NCBI RefSeq assembly: GCF_900099735.1
Contig: NZ_FNDT01000006.1
Coordinates: 1 to 64,000, forward strand
DNA length: 64,000 bases
Source of the DNA: Arthrobacter subterraneus
Lineage (GTDB): Bacteria > Actinomycetota > Actinomycetes > Actinomycetales > Micrococcaceae
Reading direction: 5' to 3'
A program made the position numbers and the translations under genes. The notes beneath the pieces are model-generated. The model had not been told where the DNA came from. It worked only from the letters and a program-made list of their open reading frames with translations, and made no database searches. Shown here piece after piece: positions 32,688 through 44,300 of this stretch (positions are counted from its first letter, which is position 1; every line of letters starts with the position of its first letter).

Positions 32688-33473
32688 ATGACTTCGGATG
32701 CGGTTCGGCAGGCCGGCGTGACGGCCGCGTTCATCCTGTGTGTGGTCGGTTCCGCAATCGGCTCCGGCGCATTCGGCGGCACTCCCATCGACCAGGCTGC
32801 AGGCGGGGCCCTGAGCGCCGATGCCACGCTCCTCGCACCGGCCGGCCCGGCGTTCGGGATCTGGAGCGTCATCTACGCGGGGCTCGGCGCCTACACCGTC
32901 TACCAGTGGTTCCCCTCCCAGCGTGCCTCGCACCGTCAGCGACGGCTCGGCTGGTGGGTCGCCGCGTCGATGCTGCTGAACGCGGCGTGGATCCTGTCCG
33001 TCCAGGCCGGGCTGCTCGCCGTCAGCGTGCTGATCATCCTTGCGCTGCTCGCAGTGCTCTCGGCCGCTTTTGTCATCTACACGTCCCAGGCACCCGTCAC
33101 CGCCGCCGACGGCGTCGTCACCGACGGCACCCTGGGCCTCTACCTGGGGTGGGTGTGCGTTGCGGTCTGCGCGAACATCACCGCAGCCCTGGTCGCGGCA
33201 GGTTTCGCCGGCTTCGGAGTGGCTCCGGAACTGTGGGCAGCGGCCATCCTGGCCGTGGTCGCCGTCGTCGCTGTTTTCCTCGCCCTGCGCGGGAACGGCC
33301 GGCTCGCGGTGGCGGCGGCCATCTGCTGGGGGCTGGCCTGGATAGTGGTTGGCCGCGCCGCTGGCGCCCCGGAATCAACGACGACGGCGGTGACCGCCGG
33401 CCTCGCCGCCGCCGCCATCGTGCTCGCTACGGTCGCGGTCAGGCTGAGGAGACGGTCCCACCCGGGAGCGTGA
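32688..33473 (+). CDS. TspO/MBR-like tryptophan-rich membrane protein
   Basis: A 261-residue polytopic protein from the ATG at 32688 (MTSDAVRQAGV). About eight hydrophobic segments are visible. The sequence FGIWSVIYAGLGAYTVYQWFPSQ and WWVAASMLLNAAWILSVQ resembles the TspO/MBR (tryptophan-rich sensory) family in its longer two-part form. TspO proteins bind tetrapyrroles and lipids, but ligand residues cannot be assigned here. Convergent with the YdeI-like gene. Confidence 0.65.
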   Translation: MTSDAVRQAGVTAAFILCVVGSAIGSGAFGGTPIDQAAGGALSADATLLAPAGPAFGIWSVIYAGLGAYTVYQWFPSQRASHRQRRLGWWVAASMLLNAAWILSVQAGLLAVSVLIILALLAVLSAAFVIYTSQAPVTAADGVVTDGTLGLYLGWVCVAVCANITAALVAAGFAGFGVAPELWAAAILAVVAVVAVFLALRGNGRLAVAAAICWGLAWIVVGRAAGAPESTTTAVTAGLAAAAIVLATVAVRLRRRSHPGA

Positions 33474-33519
33474 ACCGGAACCGCGGCTCGCTGGGGCCCC
33501 GAACCTCGTTTCTGGCCCT

Positions 33520-34110
33520 TCAAGGCTTCCGCTTCTGCGGATATGGGGCCTCGTGCCGGGCAAGCATGTCGACGAAGGCGCCGATTCGCTTTGCCCTCCC
33601 CGCTTCCGTCTTGAGTTGACCGAGGCGGAAGATCAGCGCGTAGCGGTTTTGTGCGGAGAGCACCTCGAACATCGCCTGCGCATCGGGGTTCGCCGCGATT
33701 GCGGCGGCCAGATCATCCGGCACGACGGCGCTCGCCGACCCGGCATAGGCACGATCCCACCGCCCGTCCGCCTTCGCCCGCTCAACGGCGGCGCGACCGG
33801 CATCGCGCATTGCGCCTTCGGCCTCCAGCCGCTCGACGTGGCCGACGTTCCGCAGCGACCAGATACTCCGCGGGCCGCGGGGCGTGAAGCGCTGGAAGCT
33901 GCTCTCGCCGTCGCGCCTCCTGGTCTGTCCGTCGATCCAACCGAAACACAGTGCCTCGTCCAGTGCAGCAGCGTAGGTCAGTGCCGTCACCGTGCCGCCC
34001 TTCTTGTGAAGGACAAGCCAGACGCCCGACGACGACGCGTGGTTTTCTTCCAGCCACGCCCGCCATTCGCGGGCGTCGGGGAGAAGGAGTTCGGGCAGTT
34101 CGGCGGCCAT
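33520..34110 (-). CDS. YdeI/OmpD-associated family protein
   Basis: A 196-residue cytoplasmic protein of the YdeI/OmpdA family. Diagnostic segments: EWRAWLEENHASSSGVWLVLHKKG, YAAALDEALCFGWIDGQTRRRD, FTPRGPRSIWSLRNVGHVERL and the C-terminal DUF1905-like tail. Biochemical activity is unestablished in the family. Divergent from the ribbon-helix-helix/VOC pair. Confidence 0.85.
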   Translation of the reverse strand: MAAELPELLLPDAREWRAWLEENHASSSGVWLVLHKKGGTVTALTYAAALDEALCFGWIDGQTRRRDGESSFQRFTPRGPRSIWSLRNVGHVERLEAEGAMRDAGRAAVERAKADGRWDRAYAGSASAVVPDDLAAAIAANPDAQAMFEVLSAQNRYALIFRLGQLKTEAGRAKRIGAFVDMLARHEAPYPQKRKP

Positions 34111-34137
34111 GCGTTCAGGGTACTGGACCGTCCGTGA

Positions 34138-34157
34138 CTAGATTGCTAGCATTGTAG
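34138..34157. promoter_or_regulatory. Candidate RHH operator (repeats TAGNNNTG)
   Basis: CTAGATTGCTAGCATTGTAG is centred on TGCTAGCA and is nearly palindromic. It can also be read as 8-base direct repeats TAGATTGC, TAGCATTG, TAGCCATG running into the start codon at 34160. Ribbon-helix-helix proteins commonly bind such short tandem repeats over their own start. Confidence 0.4.
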
Positions 34158-34159
34158 CC

Positions 34160-34303
34160 ATGCCACCGGAAGCCAAAGTGCAGTTCAACGTCTACCTGCC
34201 GGCGGACCTCGTCCGTGCAGTCAAGCACAGAAGCATCGACGAAGGGCAGAGCCTTTCGGCACTCGTCGAGCGCGTTCTTCGAACCTACGTAGAGGACAAA
34301 TAA
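34160..34303 (+). CDS. Small ribbon-helix-helix (CopG-like) protein, 47 residues
   Basis: A short gene reading [20 protein letters not shown], then a helix [20 protein letters not shown] and the end RTYVEDK. This is the beta-strand/helix/helix pattern of CopG/MetJ-type DNA-binding dimers (strand VQFNVYLP). The stop and the next start overlap as TAATG, so it is translationally coupled to the VOC protein. It probably represses this two-gene operon through the repeats at 34138-34157. Confidence 0.75.
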   Translation: MPPEAKVQFNVYLPADLVRAVKHRSIDEGQSLSALVERVLRTYVEDK

Positions 34304-34995
34304 TGCTCAGGGTACGGCCGATCGTTTTCACCCCGAACCTCGACGCCTTCACCGACACCTTCACAGCACTCGGATTGCGCCAGGTTGAGGATGCACCGGG
34401 CTGGCGGGTCTTCGCCGCGGACAGCGGACACGTTGCCCTGCATACTGCGGAGCAGCCGTCACTGAGCTTCAGCTTTGAGGTCGGGTCGGTCACGAAGTTC
34501 GCCCGACGCACAGCAGAAGCGGGGACCGCCGCCGTCGTCGTCGATACGGCAGATGGGCCGGCCGCGCAGGTGACCGCACCGGACGGGCGGACGTTCCTCG
34601 CGTACGAGGCGCAGCTCGCCGATGCAGCGCCGGTGAAGGAAGGGTTGGCGGTGATGCCCATCTGGTACACCACTGACCCGGCGGCCGGTGCGAAAGTGTT
34701 CAGCGACATCGGTGCCCGTCAGAGGATCAGCTCCCGCACGGGATCCTGGATCGGCTTCGTGGCGAAGAACGGCGGTCTCGTCGCTGTCCATGAAGCGGAA
34801 ACGGACGGAACACAGCTCGCCTTCGAGTTCACCGGGGACATCACCGTCCTCCAGCAGCGCACCCCCGCCGCCACGATCCTGATCGACGAGAACTACGGGC
34901 GATCGCTGCGAGTACCCAACCCGGACGGCGGCAGGATCTGGATCAACGAGTGGCAGGAGGACCTCTACGGTTACACCCGGGACACCGGGTCCTGA
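34303..34995 (+). CDS. Two-domain VOC (glyoxalase-fold) protein
   Basis: A 230-residue protein, coupled to the RHH gene by TAATG. Two VOC modules can be traced: residues about 1-110 (LRVRPIVFTPNLDAFTDTFTALGL ... VTAPDGRTFLAYEAQ) and about 115-225 (LAVMPIWYTTDPAAGAKVFSDIG ... LRVPNPDGGRIWINEWQ). Substrate unknown. A dedicated small repressor suggests ligand- or stress-dependent expression. Confidence 0.75.
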   Translation: MLRVRPIVFTPNLDAFTDTFTALGLRQVEDAPGWRVFAADSGHVALHTAEQPSLSFSFEVGSVTKFARRTAEAGTAAVVVDTADGPAAQVTAPDGRTFLAYEAQLADAAPVKEGLAVMPIWYTTDPAAGAKVFSDIGARQRISSRTGSWIGFVAKNGGLVAVHEAETDGTQLAFEFTGDITVLQQRTPAATILIDENYGRSLRVPNPDGGRIWINEWQEDLYGYTRDTGS

Positions 34996-35076
34996 GAGCG
35001 TCCGCCGATTCAGCCAATGGCCGAAGTACAGCGAGTCCGGGTCACCCCGCAGCGGGTCTGCTATAAAACTGAAGGT

Positions 35077-35616
35077 ATGAACCTGCGCACACCAGATCCC
35101 AATCCCGGGTGGCTCAACGAGGACGATCTCTACGAGGCACGCCGCCGGCTCCCCATGGTCTACGTGGAGGCCATCCCCGTCCGGTGTGATGCGCTGGGAT
35201 ACGTCACCGAGGTGGGGCTGCTGCTGCAGGCCAACGAGCAGGGTGAGATGGTGCGGACCTTCGTGTCCGGCCGCGTGATGTACCGGGAAACCATCCGCGC
35301 GGCGCTGCTGCGGCACCTGGAGAAGGACCTCGGTCCCTTCGCCCTCCCCCAGCTGCCCCCGTGCCCGACGCCGTTCACAGTCGCCGAATACTTCCCCTCC
35401 CCCTCGGAAACCGGGCTCACTGATGACCGGCAGCACGCCGTCGCACTGGCATACCTCATCCCCGTGACCGGGGAATGCAACCCCCGCCAGGACGCGCTCG
35501 AGCTGACCTGGCTCACACCGGAGGAGGCGCTGAGCTCTGAAGTGAGCTCCGAGTTCTCCGGCGGCCGCGACAGCCTGCTGCGCCAGGCGCTCGCCTACGC
35601 CGGATGGGGCCGCTGA
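35077..35616 (+). CDS. Nudix-like protein (DUF4916), degenerate Nudix box
   Basis: A 179-residue protein typical of Micrococcaceae and relatives, from the ATG at 35077 (MNLRTPDPNPGWLNEDDL). GAAGG lies upstream. The fold is Nudix-like (YVEAIPVRCDALGYVTEVGLLL), but the Nudix box reads GRVMYRETIRAALLRHLEKDLG. The usual REUXEE is RHLEKD, so the two metal-binding Glu positions hold Lys and Asp. Catalysis is therefore doubtful. DUF4916 name from recall of the family. Confidence 0.75.
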   Translation: MNLRTPDPNPGWLNEDDLYEARRRLPMVYVEAIPVRCDALGYVTEVGLLLQANEQGEMVRTFVSGRVMYRETIRAALLRHLEKDLGPFALPQLPPCPTPFTVAEYFPSPSETGLTDDRQHAVALAYLIPVTGECNPRQDALELTWLTPEEALSSEVSSEFSGGRDSLLRQALAYAGWGR

Positions 35617-35673
35617 GGCGTTACCGTTTCTTTATAGACCGGACTCGTTCGTGGACCGGGGGCAACAGGTGCA

Positions 35674-36552
35674 GTGAGGCAGGACATTCCAATGATCGAC
35701 AGCGACGTGGACGCGCGCGTACAACCGCTTGCAGCGGAGGCAGTGAGCGCCGGACGCAGGCTCCTCCTTCCGGGAGGCGAGCGCACCAGCGAAGTGGTGG
35801 ACACCGCCGTCGAGCATGATGACTTCGGTGTTCCGGCGGTTGTAGTGGCCACGCTGGAATCAGGTGAAACAGTGCGGATCGCCACAGGTTCAACGGTTCA
35901 GGCCGAGGCACTCGAGGAACTTTCGCAGATTGTCACCGATGAGGGATCGCCGGAGGCGCTGATTGCCCACGTGGCTGCCGTGCACCCCGAGAACCCGCGG
36001 GTCCACGAGCTTTCCGAGCGGCTCACCCGCGGCGTGAACTTCAAGTCCGGCAGCAACCTGCAGGACATCCGCGACCTCGCCATGACCCTCTACGTGGACC
36101 TCTCCGATGCCGTCAGCGCGCTCAAGGTCTGCGACCTGCTGACCGACCAGCCGTTCGACGGCAACTTTGGCCGCTGGAACCTCATCGAGGGGTGCCTTGC
36201 GCTCGCCGCCCACCTCACCCAGAACGACGGCGACCCCTCCCGTACCGCCGGTTATTCCGCTGCCCTGCGAACGGCCGACGACGCCGAGACGGACCCGCTG
36301 AAGGCGAAACTGGCCGCGGCGGTGCGGCAGCGCCAGCTCAACGAGCCCAACCTGTACGACCGGGAAATCGCGCGGTCCACCACTGACCCGGCGGCCGAAA
36401 AGGACTGGCGCGGACTACGCCTGACCGTGCTGCTGTACCTGCGGGCGCACGGCGGCTCGGAAACCCTCAGTGCCGAGGCGCTGGACCGGCGCATCGGGCA
36501 CGAGCTGCTCGCCATCCGTGCCCTGGGCGCGAAAACCGCAGCCTCTGGTTAA
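35674..36552 (+). CDS. Hypothetical protein, 292 residues
   Basis: Not recognised. A soluble acidic protein; the frame begins at a GTG at 35674, but MIDSDVDARV (ATG at 35692) may be the real start. A beta-rich N-terminal 80 residues (FGVPAVVVATLESGETVRIATGS) is followed by an all-helical segment (LAMTLYVDLSDAVSALKVCDLL, LIEGCLALAAHLTQ) reminiscent of TPR-like folds. Same strand as the SRPBCC and tgt genes, gaps of 20-60 bases. Confidence 0.6.
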   Translation: MRQDIPMIDSDVDARVQPLAAEAVSAGRRLLLPGGERTSEVVDTAVEHDDFGVPAVVVATLESGETVRIATGSTVQAEALEELSQIVTDEGSPEALIAHVAAVHPENPRVHELSERLTRGVNFKSGSNLQDIRDLAMTLYVDLSDAVSALKVCDLLTDQPFDGNFGRWNLIEGCLALAAHLTQNDGDPSRTAGYSAALRTADDAETDPLKAKLAAAVRQRQLNEPNLYDREIARSTTDPAAEKDWRGLRLTVLLYLRAHGGSETLSAEALDRRIGHELLAIRALGAKTAASG

Positions 36553-36572
36553 CCCGCAGATGCGGGAGTAGA

Positions 36573-37364
36573 GTGGCGCGCATGAGTGAGCCGGCCGATT
36601 CCCTCAGACAGTCCAGCACCGAGCAGCATCCCGCCCGGGATGAGCCCGTTGCACCCGCAAACCCCCTCAGCGTCCACATCAACGCGGATGCACGGCAGGT
36701 ATGGCTCATGCTCCGCGAACCCCGGCTGGTCCGCCAGTGGCACGGCTGGGACTCGGACACCCTGGACACGGAGATCCGTTCCATTTACTTCGCGCCGTCC
36801 GTGGTTGAGGGTCCTGACCACACCTTCGTGACGGTCGACGGCGGTGACACCTTCCAGATCGAACCGGTCCGCGACGGCTGCGTGGTCACCATCGAACGCG
36901 TCGAAGCCGAAGCGGACGAGGTCACCGAGGGTTGGATCACGTTCCTCCAGCAGCTGCGGTTTGCACTCGAGCGGCATCCTTCGAATACCCGGCGCACCGC
37001 GTTCTTCTCTGGTACGCCCGCTGACGGCGGATCGATCATCGAGAAGCTGAATGCCGAGCAGCTGCAGCAGCCCGGAGACTCCTACTCACTCAGCCTCCCG
37101 AACGGGCACGAGCTGACCGGCACGGTCTGGTTCCGCACGGAGAACCAGCTCGGCCTCACCGTGGCGGAGTACGCGGACCATGGCGAGGGGTTGGTCATCG
37201 TGGCCGACCAGCCGTCCCTCGACGGACCCGCGTCCAGCCTTGCCGTCATCTCCACCTACGGGTTGGGCGCGCACGCACTGCGCTCGGCCTGGGACAGCTG
37301 GGACAGCTTCCGCAAGGAGCACTACCCCTCCTCCGACCCGCTGGAGACGTCCAGGGTCGACTGA
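36573..37364 (+). CDS. SRPBCC-like (START fold) protein
   Basis: A 263-residue protein; GTG at 36573 or ATG at 36582 (MSEPADSLRQS). The pattern LSVHINADARQVWLMLREPRLVRQWHGWDSDTLDTEIR is that of SRPBCC/AHSA1-type ligand-binding folds. A long second half (GTVWFRTENQLGLTVAEYADHGEG) may be a second copy of the fold. Ligand unknown. Upstream of tgt on the same strand with 42 bases between. Confidence 0.6.
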   Translation: MARMSEPADSLRQSSTEQHPARDEPVAPANPLSVHINADARQVWLMLREPRLVRQWHGWDSDTLDTEIRSIYFAPSVVEGPDHTFVTVDGGDTFQIEPVRDGCVVTIERVEAEADEVTEGWITFLQQLRFALERHPSNTRRTAFFSGTPADGGSIIEKLNAEQLQQPGDSYSLSLPNGHELTGTVWFRTENQLGLTVAEYADHGEGLVIVADQPSLDGPASSLAVISTYGLGAHALRSAWDSWDSFRKEHYPSSDPLETSRVD

Positions 37365-37394
37365 CCGTCGTGGGGACCATCCGCTGATTGCTGA

Positions 37395-38832
<1,438 letters not shown>

Positions 38833-38990
38833 GGAATTTCAATGATGTTGTCAACGGACTATCTGCTTGGCTGGCGGTAATCCCCTCGCTCCCCCATGAA
38901 TCAAGCCAGTCGCCCACGTCAGCTCCCCACCATGCCCGCAGAAGCCTGGTCGTGACTGCTGTCACCCGGGTGTTATGGTCGATACGTCCA

Positions 38991-40818
<1,828 letters not shown>

Positions 40819-40851
40819 GAGCCCGGTTTTCCGCTGGTGGGGCGGGCTCGA

Positions 40852-40906
40852 CGGCGGGCGTTACACAACCGTGGACGCAGTGTTTCCAGGAAGGCAACGC
40901 CCGCCG
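40852..40906 (+). terminator. Inverted repeat after thiC
   Basis: CGGCGGGCGTT (40852-40862) and AACGCCCGCCG (40896-40906): perfect 11-bp arms with a 33-base loop, 34 bases after the thiC stop. A probable terminator, although it could mark an IS end. Confidence 0.45.
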
Positions 40907-40949
40907 GATAGCCCCGTGCCTTATGCTGGGCATTTTTCCTCCAAACGCA

Positions 40950-41112
40950 TCACACGGTCCGAACAGCTGATGCCGGCTGGACCTCATAGGCGGTTCGGTT
41001 GCGAAGCATGGTCCACATTACGTTGAGTCGTCGTCGGGCCAGAGAGAGTACTGATTGAGTGTGGGTTTTTCCTTCAGCGCGTTTGCGGGGGTAGCCAAGA
41101 CAGTACAACTGC
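40950..41112 (-). pseudogene. IS110-family transposase, C-terminal remnant
   Basis: The minus strand reads YPRKRAEGKTHTQSVLSLAR, then RRLNVMWTMLRNRTAYE to a stop at 40950-40952. This is the very C-terminus typical of IS110-family transposases (RKRAEGK-H-QA-ALARRR-NVLWAMLR). The rest of the gene is missing; upstream sequence changes near 41112, just before the second tgt repeat. A relic of a past insertion. Confidence 0.7.
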
Positions 41113-41142
41113 CCTGCGAACTACCTGCTCAACAACATAACA

Positions 41143-41378
41143 ACGGCACCTATTTCGACCTGAAGGCCGAGGTTCTGGGAAGGTACTACGCCGGTGCCCG
41201 TTGACATGTGACCCTTTCCACATGAAGCTGTAACCGTGAAGCCCGACAGGGCTTCACAATGCTGCTGGCACCCACCGCTCTACAGGGAATTTCACTCACA
41301 CCGGTCTCAGGCCGAGCCAGCAGAGCTGCAGGGGGCTAGGAATGGACTCAAGCGGTATGGCCTTGACTCTTCCTTCGA
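41143..41378 (+). repeat. Direct repeat copy 2 (tgt 3' end plus terminator and leader)
   Basis: Second copy of 38596-38832, about 98% identical. It begins within the tgt coding sequence (GGCACCTATTTCGACCTG), so these 20 codons are an orphan tail. It ends 10 bases before the S8 protease start, implying that the ancestral order was tgt followed by the protease. Confidence 0.9.
41236..41257 (+). terminator. Duplicated tgt terminator hairpin
   Basis: Same GTGAAGCCC-GACA-GGGCTTCAC hairpin as at 38689-38710, here in the leader of the S8 protease gene and without a tgt gene in front. Confidence 0.55.
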
Positions 41379-41387
41379 AGGAGCAGC

Positions 41388-44300
41388 ATGAGCAAGTCAT
41401 ACCGCCGGAGATCGGGAAAGGCTGTGCTGGCTTCGCTGACCGGCCTCGTCCTTGCCTCCAGCATGTGGGCACCGGCGTCGGCAGTGGAAGCACCGGATTC
41501 CGGCAGCCCTACAGCTGAAGGGGTCGCGCTGCAACCGGCTTTCGATGCCAAGGTCAGCCGCGAACTCGCTGAAAAAACGGGTCCGACGGCGGCATACGTC
41601 CAGTTCGCCGGCAAGGGAGCCTTCGAACAGACACAGCCCGCGGAAGTCCGCCGCAACGGATTCACCGCCCCGGTTCCCCGGAGGGACCGCGTTCTGGAGA
41701 TCCGGGCCGGCATTCAGGCGAAGGCCGCCGAGGTGGCAGCCCAGGCGGGTGCTTCGGAGCTGTACACCACCACCAACACTCTTCCCGGCGTCGCAATCCA
41801 GGGTGATGCTGAGGCGATCAAGGCCCTCGCTGCCCGCCCGGACGTCGTGAAGATCACCGGGCTCGTGCCGAAGACCGTCGAGAACAAGGGCGCTGACATC
41901 GACACGCGCGCCCTTGAAGCATGGACCGCGCGGGACAACACCGGTGAGGGCATCACCATAGCCGTACTGGACACGGGCCTTGACTACACTCACGCCGGGT
42001 TCGGCGGTCCAGGCACCATCGAGGCGTTCGAACAGGCCAGGGCGGATGCCGAGCCTGATCCGGCGCTCTACGATCCGGCGAAGTTCCTTGGCGGTTATGA
42101 CCTGGTGGGTGACGCCTACGACGCGTCGGATCCGGTTCGCTCCGTGCCCCAGCCCGACCTCAACCCGCTCGACTGCCAGAGCCACGGCTCCCACGTGTCC
42201 GGCACCGCCGCCGGCTACGGAGTGAACGACGACGGCACCACCTTCGAGGGCGACTACAGCACCCTTACTGCCGAGGCCGTCAATGCCATGCGCATCGGGC
42301 CGGGCTCCGCTCCCGAAGCCGGCCTGGTGGCCCTCCGCGTCTTCGGTTGTGAGGGCTCCAGCCTGGTTGTAGGCCAGGCCCTGGACTTTGTCCTGGACCC
42401 CAACCGGGACGGCAACTTCGATGACCGCGCCCAGGTAGTCAACATGTCGCTGGGCTCCTCCTTCCCAGCCTATGACGATCCGGAAAACGACATCGTCAAC
42501 GCGCTGACCGCGCAGGGCGTCCTCTCTGTGGTGTCCTCCGGGAACGACGGCGATGTCTACGACATCGGCGGCTCCCCCGGCAGCGCCGAATCCGCGCTCA
42601 CCGTCGCGGCGAGCGTAGGCTCCCAGGTCACCCTCGACCGTATCGACGTTCTGGCGCCCCAGCCCGGAACCGCCTCGGGACAGTACAGCGTGAACTTCAA
42701 CTATGTCGAGGCCACCGAGGCACAGCTCACCGGTACCGTGGTCAAGCCGCCGGCCGGTCTGGACCGCTTCGGCTGCCAGGCGTTTCCCGCGGGAACGTTC
42801 AACGGTGAATGGGTGTGGCTGGACTGGGAAGACCTCGGCACCCCCTTCCCCTGCGGCTCAGCGACACGCTTCGACAATGTTGAGGCAGCCGGCGGTGCGG
42901 GCGTGGTCCTGAGTTCCCCCCGCGACGTGTTCGATGCAGGAATCGGCGGTAACGCCACCATTCCGGGCGTACAGTTCAACCGCGCTTCTTCCGAGGCGCA
43001 TGAGCCCGCTGCTGCGGCCGGCACGCTCCAGATCCGGCTCGATCCCACCTTCCAGGCAACGGCCACCGGTCCCTCCAATGCGCAGGACACCCTTGCGGCC
43101 TTCTCCTCTCGCGGTGTTCACGGTTCCAACGGCGTGGTGAAGCCCGATGTCACCGCTCCCGGGGTTTCCATCGGATCCGTCCAGGTGGGCACCGGCAACG
43201 GCGCTTCCGTGAAGAGCGGCACCTCCATGGCCGCGCCGCACACAGCGGGCATCGCCGCACTGCTCCTGTCCGCGCATGAGTACAACCCGTACCAGGCCAA
43301 GAGCGTCATCATGAACACCGCGACGCATGACCTGCTGACCGCCGACGGCGTCAAGTACGCACCGAACCGGGTAGGGTCGGGCCGCGTTGATGCCATCCAG
43401 GCCCTGGATACCCCGGTCCTGGCGTACGCCACGGACCAACCGGCGCTCACCTCGGTGAACTTCGGGGTCCTTGAGCTCGGGACGGAGGCGCTGACGGTGA
43501 CCAAGCAGGTCACCGTGCAGAACCGTTCAAACGTTCCGGTGACGTACAACGCCGGCTATCTTGCGGCGTCGACCATGCCCGGTGTGTCCATCTCGGTGTC
43601 TCCGGCGATCATCACGGTTCCGGCGAACAATCCGGCAACGCTGAACGTCACGCTGACGGTTGCGGATCCGGCCGCCCTCGCCAAGACCATCGATCCTGCG
43701 GCGGAGGAAATCCAGGCGGGCATTCCTCGCCAGTACCTTGCGGATGCGTCCGGACGGGTTCAGCTGCTGGGCGTCGACGGCCAGGAACTCCGCGTTCCTG
43801 TCTACTCGGCTCCGAAGCCGACGTCGGACATTTCGGCCGGGCCGGAAGTCGTCTATGACGACGCCGCGGACCTGGAGAGCAGCATTGCGCTCTCCGGCCG
43901 CGGGCTGGCGCAGGGTGTGCCGGGCGAGTCCGCCTATCAGTCCATCGTGTCGCCGCTGGTTCTCGGTGCCGAGAGCCCGAAGGCGCCGACGCGGCCGCTG
44001 GAATCCCTGTATTCGTTTGACCTGCGGGCAGTCGGCGCGGCGTCAACGGTTCCGGCCCTGGTCGATGCCGCCGGGGACCGCACCGCGGGCGTGCTGAACT
44101 TCGGGATCAGCACCTGGCAGAACTGGTCGCAGCTCGGGGGCAACAACGGCGTATCGATCGACATCGACACCGACGGCGACAGCACAGTGGATTACGTGGT
44201 GCAGACGCTCCGGCTCGGCGACCTCGGACCTGCCGCTCCGACACTGGACATGATCCTGTTCGAGGTTGTCACGATCGACGATGCGGGAGCACCCATCTTC

